In this document: piece by piece, positions 11,701-22,792 of the stretch
Layout of the letters: each line of letters starts with the position of its first letter
Position numbering within the stretch: the stretch's first letter is position 1
Source of the DNA: Mikania micrantha
Lineage: Eukaryota; Streptophyta; Magnoliopsida; Asterales; Asteraceae
Assembly (NCBI GenBank): GCA_009363875.1
Contig: CM018690.1
Span: 12,059,971-12,123,970, forward strand
DNA length: 64,000 nucleotides
Reading direction: 5' to 3'
Made by a program: the position numbers and the translations under genes
Notes under the pieces: model-generated
What the model saw: the letters and a program-made list of their open reading frames with translations, nothing else
Told to the model about the DNA's origin: nothing
Databases searched by the model: none

Positions 11701-14055
11701 AAAAAAGTTGCTTGTAAAAATATTTCAAATAAACTAACAATACGTTTTTAAATTTTGATTACAAAATATCATAATCAAATAAAATTTATCTGTAAATAGT
11801 CTGTTCTTTAATACGTTTCATTTTAAAAAACTCAAAAATTTAATACGTTTTTGTGAATAGAAAAAACATTATACCTTTTGTCTAATATTTTATACTTTAT
11901 AAAATATTTTCAAAGATTTACATATAATTAAACACACTTTATGTTATAATTTTTATCAACAATAAACTTAAGAAAAACTAAACATAAAATCAATTGAAAT
12001 CAAAAATGTAAATTAAATATCAATATAATAAATAGATTAAATGATTTACCTCAATTGCTTTATTCTCTTTCAACTCCAAATTTATCAAAGTAATAAAAAA
12101 TAATTTTAAAAACACTATTTGTTTCAAACACATTTACGCACATAGAGAAAAGACAAGAAAATACATAAAAATAGTTATACCATCAATTCAATAAATTTAA
12201 CTTGTTCAGTTTGTTATACCAATAGTTATCATAAACATTTATGTGTTTGATATTATAATAATCATTGGTGAGAAATAATAAGATTTAAAAACTATATATA
12301 ATATATAATGAATATTTAAACATTATAAAATTAATTTTAAAATAAGATGGTTGAAATCTTCTTATAATGTAAAAAAAGGGGAAAAATGAGAGAGTGATTA
12401 TGGAAGTAACATGTGTCATTTTTGCTACTCTTTTATTAGGATAGATTATTATTAAAATAAAAGGATTCATATTTTTTTTGTATTTAGTTATATAAATAAT
12501 TATTTAAAATATTAATGTTAAATAAGAGAGAGAGAGTATTTAATGTTTAATGTAAAAATAAGAGAAAAAAAGAAGAGAGGGATTATGACACACGTGTCAT
12601 TTTTGCTACTCTTTTATTAGGATAGATATTAACAAACTATTATTATATTAGGATAGATATTTTAATATTAATATAACGAAATTATGTAAGAAATGGTAGC
12701 TAATTAATTTAATTAAGGCGGTGAAAGAATGGTTACTTGTAAATAAGCCTGTAAATGTTTGCCCAGGCGAATAAAGAGGAGAAAAGAAAGATGGTGATCC
12801 AAGATGCGATGGTGATGAAATTGTAGCCGTAGATTTCCATCACAACCCACAAAACCGTGATGCTCGTCAATACTCCGATGCTCATAGTCTTCCTCCTCCA
12901 CATCATCACATCTTTAACCCAATACACCTCCTTCTCACCTGCTGGAATATGTATAATATATGTACATACATACATGTATGCATTTAATTCGATCATTCTA
13001 AAAATTTAAAATCTCGTGTATTACATACACTGCTTAAAAATATAATATGTTATATGCATATCTACTAACAAAAAAATATGTAGCAAAACAAAACATGTGC
13101 ATTGAACCGTTTAAATAAACCTATGTTTCACAAAAGTTTAATAAAACATAATATAATTTATTATAATTCATTCACATACCGTTGTCTTTGGCTTGCTTTG
13201 GTTTTGGTGCAACTTCCGGTATTTCAAGTGTTTGCGGAGCTTTTTGTGAATTAATATCACTATTTTTCTCTGCATCATTAAATAAAACAATGACTTCATT
13301 ATTACCTATTTTAGCAAAACCATCAATCGGAGCCATCGTTATGATACAATATTCTTGAATTAAAGACCAATATTCTTATAATACAATTAAATTAACTTGA
13401 ATTAAAATTTATATTAATACATATAAAAAAATTAAGAAATAAAACTTGGAATTTTTAAAATTACTTATTTTTTAATATTGAAACATGTGAAATTAAAGGG
13501 CATATTACTTCGGGTACATGCGAAGAAATAATGAAAAGGGCTATATTTTCTAGAGAATAGGGATTTCAATTCACTCCCTTTGAAATTTGAATAAAATTAT
13601 TTTAAATGAAGTCGGATAGAATAATATTTTGCTATTTTTTTCCCCATTTATTCTCTTTTAGGATCAGTTGAATGTATTTTCGCCATTCAAATTATCTAAT
13701 CACAAAAAATGTTTAAATTTTAAAATCACTACAAAAATTAGTTTTTTTTATTTTATTTTTAAAATACTTTCATAATAAATATAATTTGAATTTGAACATA
13801 TTTAAATAAGTAATTAGAAGCTATTAAATAAAAAAAGTTATTTAAAAGATTCATATAATTTTATTTTCAGTTTCATACACGTGCTTATGGATGAATTACA
13901 ATTAACTACGTACCACCCAATATTGATTAATTAAGAATGATAACGTACGATTAGGATATTGATGAAAACGTACCGCTGGAAATTAACATATTATTATATA
14001 TACCTGTTGACAAAGAGGCTGGAGGATGAGGGAGTGCAGTCTTGGACTCGGACAT
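5792..14055 (-). CDS. Reticulon-like protein (RTNLB family), copy 1
   Basis: Five exons on the minus strand: 14055-14004, 13353-13180, 12938-12737, 6296-6085 and 5976-5792. All introns are GT-AG and the phases agree, giving 274 residues. Exons 3 to 5 encode the reticulon homology domain. A first hydrophobic hairpin (about residues 95-130) is followed by the conserved 'ANIYRLIYK' linker. A second hairpin follows, with 'AGLWLLSVIGSSSDLLTH' and 'SMSVPVIWLKYDDKI', and the tail is lysine-rich (ends KEKKVE). Plant reticulons shape tubular endoplasmic reticulum by wedging such hairpins into the membrane. The first ~75 residues (exons 1 and 2) are not conserved and are acidic and proline-containing. 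The ATG at 14055 is chosen because exon 1 joins in phase. Intron 3 (6.4 kb) is filled with transposon remnants. The family call is strong; the exact paralogue is not determined. Confidence 0.9.
6684..7180 (+). pseudogene. MULE transposase fragment (FAR1-like) in reticulon intron 3
   Basis: Translated blocks such as 'VLLIDTTYKTNKY', 'FCIAHAFISKE' and 'PRVIVIDRELALIKA' match the catalytic core of plant MULE/FAR1-type transposases. The aspartates of IDTTYKT and VIDREL are the first two catalytic positions. The frame is broken by in-frame stops just after ISKERE (about 6889 and 6901) and by a shift near 7005, and no terminal repeats are visible. It sits antisense to the reticulon gene. The same broken fragment occurs in unit 2 at 18793-19290, so it was dead before the duplication. 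Confidence 0.85.
7702..8930 (+). pseudogene. Retroelement gag N-terminus fused to membrane-anchor ORF, unit 1
   Basis: The ATG at 7702 follows a T-rich 'ctgcatgtgagcag', which would make a good splice acceptor. The first ~170 residues look like the N-terminus of a Ty3/gypsy gag ('NPPTFTGKEGAAGLLRWIEEMETKL'-like block, unfinished). The frame then passes directly into the second ORF type at its own 'gcgATGgcc' (8218). A deletion of about 23 bp near 8412 relative to unit 2 shifts the frame, and translation stops at 8448. The rest of the second ORF continues in another frame to 8930, where it meets an inverted copy of itself. It lies in reticulon intron 3, antisense to the gene. See 19810-21119 for the less damaged copy. 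Confidence 0.75.
8931..9110 (-). repeat. Inverted fragment of the membrane-anchor ORF (fold-back)
   Basis: This is the reverse complement of the proline/serine-coding part of the ORF just upstream (compare about 8285-8450). It retains 'cagcacaggtagcatcacttgg', which the upstream arm has lost but unit 2 keeps (about 20527-20548). Its right end joins a primer-binding site in reverse orientation through the shared bases 'gagctc'. It looks like what remains after most of a large palindrome collapsed. Confidence 0.8.
9111..9868 (-). mobile_element. Ty3/gypsy primer site and LTR fragment (reverse)
   Basis: The reverse complement of 9111-9121 reads 'tggtatcagag', the primer site for initiator tRNA-Met. 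It is followed by two bases and then an LTR end at 9125 ('tgtcacacccccacc' on the plus strand). 9125-9868 matches the right-hand third of the LTR at 22803-25488, read in reverse. It lacks the hAT that interrupts that LTR at 24798-25352, so it supplies the empty site. The LTR stops at about 9868 against a Helitron-like end. Confidence 0.8.
9870..9945 (+). mobile_element. Helitron-like 3' terminus remnant
   Basis: 'cccgccgcaatgcgcgagtaattcactag' is followed by T. The GC-rich imperfect hairpin, short spacer and terminal CTAG before a T match the usual Helitron 3' end. The hairpin is decayed compared with the one ending at 39178. A related end occurs in unit 2 at about 31888-31910. Confidence 0.55.
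9946..12736. repeat. AT-rich non-coding tract of intron 3, shared by both units
   Basis: A long AT-rich tract without coding potential, repeated in unit 2 (31911-33917 plus 36861-37663) with few differences apart from the MULE inserted there. Near 12405-12445 and 12590-12630 there is a direct repeat ('cgtgtcatttttgctactc' and so on, ending 'ttattaggatagat'), possibly transposon ends. At about 12655-12690 unit 1 lacks the 1.5 kb present in unit 2 at 37664-39178. Confidence 0.7.
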
Positions 14056-14115
14056 TGTTGTTTTGCAATCGTTTTTCAATAGACTTGTGATTTTGAGTGT
14101 ATATATCTAAATAAT

Positions 14116-14117
<2 letters not shown>

Positions 14118-14172
<55 letters not shown>
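14118..14172. repeat. TA-dinucleotide microsatellite near reticulon start
   Basis: About 27 TA units lie some 60 bp upstream of the copy 1 ATG. The matching place in unit 2 (about 41178-41192) has only a few units, so the tract grew or shrank after duplication. Confidence 0.9.
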
Positions 14173-14176
<4 letters not shown>

Positions 14177-14209
14177 GTTGGAGGTGACAGGTCAGAAACC
14201 ATAGGTGTC

Positions 14210-14235
14210 CACGTGGCGTAATGGAGTTACACGTG
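14210..14235 (-). promoter_or_regulatory. Paired G-box/ABRE-like sites upstream of reticulon copy 1
   Basis: Two CACGTG cores (14210-14215 in 'tccacgtggc' and 14230-14235 in 'acacgtgggg') lie about 155-180 bp upstream of the ATG at 14055. The spacing is 20 bp. Unit 2 keeps both (41235-41240 and 41255-41260). G-boxes bind bZIP and bHLH factors, and an adjacent pair is typical of ABA- or light-responsive plant promoters. Function here is inferred. Confidence 0.5.
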
Positions 14236-14418
14236 GGGTTATGCATGCAAACCATCAATTGATCCGTTTATCTTTTGATTATTAGTTTTAAAAAATTAAA
14301 GCCAATAAAAGTTTCAATCCCTAGCTAGCTTCAGTGTTGTGGTATGTGTCGTTAAATAAGATACCAGTTTCGGCGCGCGTTTTGCTGTGACACGTAGTTA
14401 ATAAAACGTATATATGAA

Positions 14419-14611
14419 TCTTGTGGAGATAGCCTAGTGATAAGGGTGTTGGAGCAGTAACTTGAGGTCATGAGTTATAGTCATGAGAGTGACATTTTCT
14501 CCACAAATCCACCGACCTGGGTGTTTGCGCCTGCTGTTTACCCGTTCCCCGGTTAGTCGGGTATTGGGGGCCCGTGTTTTAAGCGCGCAAGTGGCTTCTC
14601 CGGTCATAAAA
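14419..14611 (+). mobile_element. SINE with target duplication (unit 1)
   Basis: It starts with an A-box-like 'gatagcctagtgataagg', has a B-box-like 'ggtcatgagttatagtc', and ends 'ggtcataaaaaaaa'. Flanking direct repeats are 14403-14418 and 14612-14627, 16 bp with one mismatch (core 'acgt.tatatgaa'). The unit 2 copy at 41417-41604 has a perfect 16-bp duplication but has lost the B box. It lies upstream of the reticulon promoter. Confidence 0.85.
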
Positions 14612-15282
14612 AAAACGTCTATATGAAGTGGGATTGATTTTGAATTTTGTAAATAATATATATAAAAAACATAATAACTTAAAAAAAAAAACACGGGAAA
14701 AGTTATATCGTAAAAATGATAGTTAAGAAACATGGATTCGCATTTAAATAAATTATAAGTAAAAATATTTTTATTTGACCCGACTTGTTATTTAAGAAAA
14801 ATTTGCGTAAAACTTAGACTAATGCTAGGATTTACTCAATGCGTTTGCGATGATAACACTGTATTGAACAAAAAAACATTATATTTTATTCAATTACAAT
14901 TTTGTCAGAAAAAAGTTTAAGTCATGCTGCTCTGTTGATGTGTTTTAATCGGGAGTTGGAGACAACATCACAAATATCAAAACGCATGCCAAAAAACCGG
15001 TCGCAACAACTGTTAATCCGTTCTAAAACAATAAACCAAACCATCCACAAAGCAAGCATCACTTGCAAAGAATACAAAGCCCATAATGTTAAAAATTATA
15101 AAAGTAAAAAATAACAAAAAAATATGCTCACAATAGTAAAATGTAGCATAAAAAATACAAATATAATAGAAACAAATATTTAATTATTATTACTATTTAG
15201 TTATTATTATTGTTATATAACTTTTATCATTTAATAGTTAATGCTAATTCATTATTACAAATCCAATTTATATACATAGCAC

Positions 15283-15508
15283 AAAGGGTTTCTAGTTTAA
15301 TGGTATTGTTTTACTTCTGTATGAGAGGTCTTGAGTTCGAATCCGAGCTGAAACTTATTTGCTAAGGTAAAGTCAGGTGGTTTACCTAGTTGTAGAGTTC
15401 CTCCTAAGGTGGGCTCGTACGTATGCCTCAGAGCGTCAAATCTAAGGGTACGGTTGAAATCACGTCTTAAATGTCGTCGTATCAAACCGTTCAAAAAAGA
15501 AAAAAGTA
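15283..15508 (+). mobile_element. tRNA-derived SINE (unit 1)
   Basis: It has an A-box-like 'ctagtttaatggta' and a near-canonical B box 'gagttcgaatcc' about 45 nt later. The body ends in 'cgttcaaaaaagaaaaaag'. The second copy is at 42274-42500. A target duplication was not resolved. Confidence 0.75.
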
Positions 15509-16006
15509 TCGACCATGACACCGGTCATAATACCAATCTATCTAGAAAAACAACAGAAGACTTTTTGCAAATTTAATATATAAACAGAGCATAAATTAAA
15601 TTAATAATATTACTATTCATTTTTGTTTAACGTAAATTTTATTTTAAACAAAGCTAAAGTTAAATATTGTTTTACTTTAATACCTTTTCTTGTTTTCTAT
15701 TGTAAATTTAAAATGACGATATCTTTTCTTTAATACCAATTTCCAAATATACTATGTGTAAAATTTATTATATAATTTTAAAGGGATAAAACGTTAAAAA
15801 AAACTCAAAGCTTTTTGTGAGAGTGCTACAATGTTAAAAAAACAATTAAAAAAATGGCATACGTCCATGAGTGAAAAGTAGGTCTGTAAGCGAACTAAAC
15901 AGTTCATGAATTATTCAGCTTCGTTTATTTAATAAAAGAATGAAAACGAACATAAAATTTGACTTCGTTTAATTAAATGAATGAACATGAACACACCTAG
16001 TGTTCG
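15509..16006. other. AT-rich end of unit 1 with truncated repeat at the junction
   Basis: No gene is seen. From about 15883 ('aggtctgtaagcgaac') a repeat rich in 'gttcgttta' begins. In unit 2 the same repeat runs on past 43008, whereas here it is cut at about 16007 where unit 2 starts. The duplication breakpoint therefore lies inside this repeat. Confidence 0.75.
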
Positions 16007-18792
16007 TTTATTCCTTGATTTTGGAAAAAAAAGCAAGGGACGACTAAAGAAATTATTGGTTTGGTTAATGATTTTATTGGCTGGACAATAACAACATCGA
16101 AGGGCAAAATAGGAGGCAGGGAATGTAAAAAAAAAAACGAAAAAAAAAGAGGCATCCTGTTTACATGCTTATTTGTGTATCAGAGGCTGCAACGTTCAAT
16201 AACTTAATTAAGAATTCAACGGTGATTCACTTGCAAGTATTGCTAGGGATAAAAAAACTTGGTAGCATGATGTTTCGAACCCAAGAAAGAACTAGCGAAG
16301 ATCAAGGAACGCTAGTGGTTGCTCGACTCAGCGACCAAGATCATAGCCAAAGGAGTTGCAGTGTAGCTAGTCCATACGACTGAAGGACTGGTTGGGCCGA
16401 AGTAATGAATGTTAGATTAATCTTGATAGATCCCGTTATGGGTCAACATGATTTAATTTTAACAAATGTTTTTGAGTGTTTAATTAGATAGTGGGTAAGT
16501 TTAGGTTTATGCAAGTAGTGGGTCTAAGTTGTAGGAGTAGTGTGTCAAACATGGCTTAGTGCTTTGTTTGTTTTCATTATATAAGTTAGCATGTCTTTTA
16601 TTCAAGCAAGTAAGAAATTTAAAATAGAAGAAAACTTCTTATACGCAAAATTGTGTTTTGCGTGTGTTTGAAAGTGCGTAATCAAAGGCCCTAAACAAAC
16701 AATGGATAAGAACAAGATCACGAGAACGGTCAAGCTAAAAGGAATTGAAAAAACATAACTAATGATCAAATCGAAATCACTTCCAATGATAAAGTCCAAA
16801 GAGATAAATGGAATAGAACACTATCTAATACGGTTCAGAAATCAGGGGTAATTGTTGGCAATAATTTCCTATCCGACCAGTCTCGTGAACATGCAAAACT
16901 AAAATGGTCAAATCCAACCGGGTTGTCACATTGTGGTTCCAAATTGGTGCATTTATGCTTGTAATAGGCACATTTTAACAGGGTTTAAGTAATCAAGTTG
17001 TGGTATTTATGTTAGCTAGCTTCGTATGTGTAGTTGTTATGTTTCAAACCTTCGTGTGGCCTTTAAACAATAATTGTAATTTTAAGCAAAAGATAAGATA
17101 TGGTACATACTCAAAATAGGTGTCCAAAGACTAACATCACGTCAACCATTGTTTCTGATAAGATGATAATAAAACAAAGAACACAATACATGACATGATA
17201 ATTTTGAAGTACATACACACCTCCAAACATAAATGAAAGTAATCTACACACACTCGTTATTAACATTCAACAAATTAATATGAAGAACCAAGAGGGGCCA
17301 GCCCTGAAAATTAATTGGCAATATGAAAAAGGGAATTGTGACAGACGAGGAAGAAGCTTAGAAGGTTACATCAAATTAAGTTCAAATACTACAAATGTAT
17401 TCATTAATAGAATAACTGTAAATTAATTAATCACCAAATAAAATATATAGAGCAAGAATCAAATGAGCACCTAGCATTATTATAAGAACAAATACATGAA
17501 ATTATAAATCAATAATTAATTAAGAGATAAATATTGATTTTCTCCTAAGTTAGCAATATTAAACTTGTGTTATTATAACGTAAGATGGTGAAGACACACT
17601 CCACCACTAAACCGTTTTCAAAGGAAAACACCTCCATCATATCCTTCGGTGTCTATAATTAATAAAACTCATCCTCTCGATCTTCATTTATATATGTTAA
17701 AAAAACTCTTCCATATTGAAGATATATATGCTACTATCTTATTCACATAATTATTATTATTATTATTATTAATTAACCCAATCAAAATATATATATATGT
17801 AATTAAAACCTTAACAAAAGGATATCATGCATATATATTTACACCAACATTAACATTATTATATATATACACATGCACATTTGATGGTTACATTAATTAA
17901 TCACTCGACTTTCTTCTCCTTTCTTGGTGAGTTGACTTTGACTTTATTCTTGAGTTTCTGAAGCACCCTCTCGTCTATCATACTGTAATATCTCTTGCTA
18001 AGCAAATGCAGCCTCTTTCCATGCTCCCTTATCTTATCATCATACTTCAACCATATTACCGGTACACTCATACTCATCAACGTTCCTAACACCTCACACG
18101 TACTTAGTTAAATTAATTAATAAATAATTTAATATATAGTCAGCCAATTAATTAATTAATTAATTAACTAATTAAACATGTATATGTATGTACCTATAAA
18201 CAGATGTGTAAGCAGGTCCGATGAGCTGCCAATGACGGAAAGCAACCACAGGCCAGCCATTGTGGCAGCAAAAACATACCACTCACTTTGAGCACCAACC
18301 TTAAACACCCATCTCATGGCATCCTCTGAGTATTCTTTTATCTGGTTAGCCATTGCGGTAGCAGTCCTATCAGATATCCCTATTGAACACATGCCTGGTT
18401 CATCTCTGCAAGACTCATCGCATCGTACGTTAAACCATATTTGTTTTAACTTTTAATTATGTATGCATGTATGCATGCATGGATGCATCCAGAAATTATT
18501 AACTCGAGGGTCAATAGAAAAATTTTAGATTCATAATTTGCTATTATATGTACATTATAAGTTTTTTATAAAATATTAATAACTGTGATCTTCAAGGTCT
18601 CATATTTTAAAATCGTTGTAAAATTGCTTTATTTTTATCGCTTGTATACTTTTTCGACATAACACATGAATAAATATGTAAAAAGACAACACCCATGCTT
18701 TATTTTTTTTTGAACGGCGACGATCCTAAGACAATGCATGTCCTTTTTAACACACTGCAAAATAATAATTTTATCTACCAAACTTAAGACAA

Positions 18793-19290
18793 TGCGTCGA
18801 CGGATTTCGTGGAACCGATATTTTTTATTCGCCAGACATCATATAATATATGGCGCGCATTTCCTAGTGTCTTGTTAATTGACAACTTATAAAACGAACA
18901 AATACAACATGCCATTTGTTCAAATAGTAATTGGTGTCACGTCAACACACAATACGTTTTGTATTGCACATGCGTTTATAAGTAAGGAACGTGAATAGAA
19001 GTTCGTTTAGGTGTTACAAAACCTAAAAGATGCATTTCAACAGTGTATAAAGCCACGCGTTATTGTAATTGATAGAGAATTGGCTCTTATAAAAGCATGC
19101 AAAAAAATATTTTCTAATGTTGTCCAATTACTTTGTAGGTGGCACATATTTGAAAACATATCAAAACACTACATGCCAATTTTTTTGCAACAAGAGTGGC
19201 AAAAGTTTCAATATGTGTGGTCGGTTGTGATAGACTCTGCAACTCCAGATATTTATGAGTATAATTACAGCCGACTTCATTAATGGCAAT
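18793..19290 (+). pseudogene. MULE transposase fragment, unit 2 copy
   Basis: The counterpart of 6684-7180. It keeps 'QCIKPRVIVIDRELALIKA' and 'QLLCRWHIFENISKHYM', the second catalytic aspartate region of MULE/FAR1-type transposases. It shares the stops after ISKERE and has an additional 2-bp deletion near 18880. It has no ends and no function. Confidence 0.85.
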
Positions 19291-19809
19291 GGACCTCTCA
19301 TCAGAATAATATTCTATTTCTCGTATTTAATAGTTTTTTATGTTATATGAAACGTAATAATCTGTGTTGTTTTTTTAAGGGTTATCGGATATTTGCAACT
19401 AACTTGGTTGCAAAGGTACAAGGAAATGTTTATGTCTTCATGGATAGATAAAAGCCGGAATTTTGATCTGCAAACATCATCTACCACATCGTGTTGTGTC
19501 ATTCGTATTTGTTAACAACAACCATTTTGTAATGGTTGAACTTAATGGAGAGTATCCAATGCCCATACCAAGTTGGAATCAGGTTGATATGTGATACTTA
19601 AGAAAATGGTATAACTACATTAATATAATTCAGATATGTTCTCAACATACGATAATTATATAGATATTTGTAGTCATACTTAGTCCTGTTATCTCAAAAT
19701 GTGTTATAATATCACTCAGCTCACGGCATTGTGACATTAATACTGACATGTTATTATTTACATGTTCTTGAACTGACCTGAGTTTTTTTTTCTGCATGTG
19801 AGCAGAATA

Positions 19810-21119
19810 ATGGCTCCTAAAAGAGGTCGACCAGCTAAGAAAACTACTCAGAACGTTACTAACCCTGAACAGAGTCAAGTTCCACATGTGAATGTGGAAT
19901 CGAATCCAGATCCACAGGTAATCTGGAAACAAATACTGCTCCACCAGTGAACCCTAGAGCGAACACTGTTCCACCTGAAGGTACAAATGGATCTGAAATG
20001 AACGAAGCCATGATAGCACGAATTGTGCGAGAACAGCTATCTACTTGTGGTGTTCTGACACAACACCAACCTCATATCCCTTCGGGTTCTGGTAGGGACC
20101 ACGGACATACTGAACATAATGCTACTGGGGGTCATGCAGAAATTCATCAGACCACCGGTACAACTACAATTGCTCCTGATCCACCTCGACAGGGATGTAC
20201 TTATAAGTATTTTTCTTCCTGCAACCCTCCTACTTTCACAGGCAAGGAAGGAGCAGCTGGTCTTTTAAGGTGGATTGAGGAGATGGAAACCAAACTTAAA
20301 CTTAGAGATTTTGATTGTACAGCGATGGCCGACCAAGGTGAACGGTATATTTATCAGAGATTTCCTCATGTTATTGTGGATGGTACTCCGAGCTCTAGTT
20401 CAGGATCGGACTCGGATCCTTCTGAGGCGTCGACTGCAGCCTCTCAGGCGCCACTTGCAGTGCCACATGCGCCACCTGCATTACCAAATACACCGTCAGC
20501 TCCTAGACCAGTTTCACCACCACCACCAGCACAGGTAGCATCACTTGGACACTCTCAGCCTCGTGCTGAGAATGTAGCAGCGGAGGGACGACACAGTCCT
20601 TCACCACAGAGAGTCCCTGCTTGGGACGGACTTAGGAGGATGCGGGGACAGGCCCGCAAGACCACGGGGCTGCCCCCTAGACACCAGATGGCTCCATGGG
20701 ATGAGCCTCAGGCTATTCACGAGGTGGGAAAATCCTCCCACCAAGCCGAGCTGCGGGCCCAGATGCAGCAGGTCTCTCAAGACCTGCAGGGCCTGAGACA
20801 GGACCTACAACAATATCATACTACTTTGGAGGATACTCGCACTACCGTACTGGAGATCCTCACTTCACACCTGACCTTGATGGAGCAGGTGAATCTTATG
20901 GGTAATGATACCCAGGCATGGAGGACTACTGTGAAGGAACGACTCAGTAGGACCTGGAGACAGGTGATAGTTGCTGCATTTTGGCAGCAGGTTACTGTTT
21001 GGAGAGAGTTTCTAGTATGGTTTGGGGCGGTTAGTACTGAGACCAGGATGATAGTCCTGGCAGTGATCATGGCAGTCATAGCCATGATATTTTCTTGCTT
21101 ATCGTATTTTATACGATAA
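19810..21119 (+). pseudogene. Gag N-terminus fused to membrane-anchor ORF, unit 2
   Basis: Same structure as 7702-8930 but less damaged. From the ATG at 19810 the frame breaks once, by a 1-bp deletion near 19919, and from about 19947 it is open to 21119. The gag part ends with 'LLRWIEEMETKLKL'. The second part begins at its own ATG (20325) and has about 264 residues. It has a Ser/Pro-rich region, a conserved block 'VPAWDGLRRMRGQARKTTG', a heptad-like stretch with 'TVLEILTSHLTLMEQVN', then 'FWQQV', and a C-terminal hydrophobic segment 'MIVLAVIMAVIAMIFSCL' followed by SYFIR. Gag is a retroelement structural protein; I do not recognise the second part. It looks like a tail-anchored membrane protein, and no signal peptide is seen. 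Confidence 0.75.
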
Positions 21120-21329
21120 GTATGTTCAGGAGATCATATTGGGATCCTCATATCACCAATATATGGACAGTGGAGGATGAGATGTTGGGAGAATTTTCTT
21201 TTCTTTTTCTGGTTGTAATGTTTTGTGTTGTCTCGGTAGTCTGTACAGAAAGACGAATAGTTGTTCTGAGATAGGAAGAAACATCATATCATGTTCATAT
21301 TAAATATTGTTATTTAATATTTACTTCAT
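21120..21329 (+). other. Retroelement spacer after membrane-anchor ORF
   Basis: Non-coding. Its right part ('aaatattgttatttaatatttacttcatgata') matches the leader just upstream of the ORF at 25847 and the mirrored one at 28370-28410, so it belongs to the same element family. It ends at 'attagagatt', the same ten bases at which the other copies pass into the ORF. This suggests a shared recombination or splice boundary. Confidence 0.55.
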
Positions 21330-21890
21330 GATACAGATTAGAGATTGGTATCAGAGAATAAATGAGAATATCATCAATAAACACAATCACAAATTTATCC
21401 AGATAAGGTCTACACACTCGATTCATCAGATCCATGAAAACTGCTGGTGCATTCGTTAAACCAAACGACATTACTAGAAATTCGTAATGTCCGTATTGGG
21501 TTCGGAAAGCAGTTTTTGAAACATCATTGTCATGGATTCGCAACTGATGGTATCCGGATCTCAAATCAATTTTTGAAAAATATGTAGCACCTTGCAATTG
21601 ATCAAACAGATCATCGATACGAGGTAGTGGATAACGGTTCTTGATTGTAAGTTTATTGAGTTCCCGGTAGTCAATACACATCCTGAATGAACCATCTTTC
21701 TTTTTCACAAAAAGAATTGGTGCTCCCTAGGGTGAGAAACTAGGTCTGATAAAACCTTTGTCTAACAGTTCTTGCAATTGACCTGAAAGTTCTTGCCTTT
21801 CTGATGGCGCAAGCCGATACGGGGCTTTAGCAACAGGTGCTGCACCTGGAATCAAGTCAATCCAAAATTCAACTTGTCTCACTAAATTAC
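21330..21890 (-). pseudogene. Ty3/gypsy reverse transcriptase fragment
   Basis: The minus strand encodes 'YRLAPSERQELSGQLQELL', then 'MCIDYRELNKLTIKNRYPLP', 'FSKIDLRSGYHQLRI' and the catalytic 'FIDDILIYS', in the usual order of a Ty3/gypsy reverse transcriptase. A TAG replaces the expected Trp in 'FSP.GAP' (about 21727), and the domain ends abruptly after ILIYS. It stands head to head with integrase on the plus strand at 21893. It is a fragment with no ORF on either side to complete it. Confidence 0.93.
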
Positions 21891-21892
21891 AG

Positions 21893-22723
21893 GTGGAAAT
21901 GGATCGATTTATGTCACGATTTTGGCAAACTCTTCAGAAAGCTCTGGGCACACAAATCAATATGAGCACAGCTTATCATCCACAAACAGACGGGCAGACT
22001 GAACGAACGAATCAAACTCTTGAAGATATTCTCAGAAGCTGTGTGATTGATTTTGGAGGTAGCTGGGATATTCATCTTCCACTTGTTGAATTCTCATACA
22101 ATAACAGCTACCATACCAGTATTCAATGTGCTCCATTTGAAGCACTTTATGGACGCAAGTGTAGATCACCTATCTGTTGGTCAGAGGTAGGTGAAAGCCA
22201 AATCATAGGCCCAGAATTTATTCAGGAAACAACTGATAAGATCGCACTCATTCAGGAACGAATCAAAGCGGCTCGCGATCGTCAAAAGAGTTACGCTGAT
22301 AATCGCCGTAGACCACTCGAATTCCAAGTAGGTGATCGGGTAATGTTGAAAGTGTCACCTTGGAAAGGCATTTTCAGATTCGGAAAGAGAGGTAAACTTT
22401 CACCAAGATTTGTAGGGCCATTCAAGATTCTGGAAAGAATTGGATCCGTGGCCTACAGACTTGAGTTACCTCATAAACTTAGTAACATTCACAATGTTTT
22501 TCATGTATCCAATCTGAAAAAGTGCTTAACTGATGAATCATTGATCGTACCTCTCGAAGAGATTCATATTGATGAAAAACTTCAGTTCAGTGAAGAACCA
22601 GTGGAGGTAATGGATCGAGAAATGAAAGTGCTGAAACGTAGCCGCATACCAATCGTTAAAGTGCGATGGAACTCGCAACGTGGGCCCGAATATACTTTGG
22701 AACGTGAAGATCAAATGAAATAA
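21893..22723 (+). pseudogene. Ty3/gypsy integrase C-terminus with chromodomain
   Basis: The frame starts inside the integrase core ('DRFMSRFWQTLQKALG') and contains 'STAYHPQTDGQTERTNQ' with the catalytic Glu. It continues with 'YGRKCRSPICWSEVG', 'FQVGDRVMLKVSPWKG' and 'SNIHNVFHVSNLKKC', and ends with a chromodomain-like 'IVKVRWNSQRGPEYTLE'. This is the usual tail of chromovirus polyproteins (Tekay/Del-like). The first catalytic Asp and the zinc finger are missing. It stops 80 bp before the polypurine tract and LTR, as expected for the 3' end of an element. Confidence 0.93.
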
Positions 22724-22792
22724 AAGTACCCACATCTATTCTCATAAATGATTGTCAGTCTTCACTAAATTTCGGGACGAAATTTCTCTAAC

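Larger units (their letters stand above)
3053..16010. repeat. Tandem segmental duplication, unit 1
   Basis: This 13-kb block is repeated in the same orientation as unit 2 (about 16007-43008). Matching landmarks run in the same order: the 'gcaaggg(g)acgactaaag' start, reticulon exons 5 and 4, a MULE fragment, the gag/membrane ORF fusion, an AT-rich tract, reticulon exons 3 to 1, and two SINEs. Reticulon exons 4 and 5 encode identical peptides in both units, and long intron stretches differ by only scattered bases, so the duplication is recent. Unit 1 has its own insertion (hAT 3359-4180), a TA-repeat expansion near 14118-14172, and a collapsed retroelement region near 8931. Confidence 0.95.

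Noticed and set aside
14902..15114. 70-codon plus-strand ORF repeated in part in unit 2
   Set aside because: The unit 2 copy (near 41905) carries small changes that break the frame, and no domain is recognisable.
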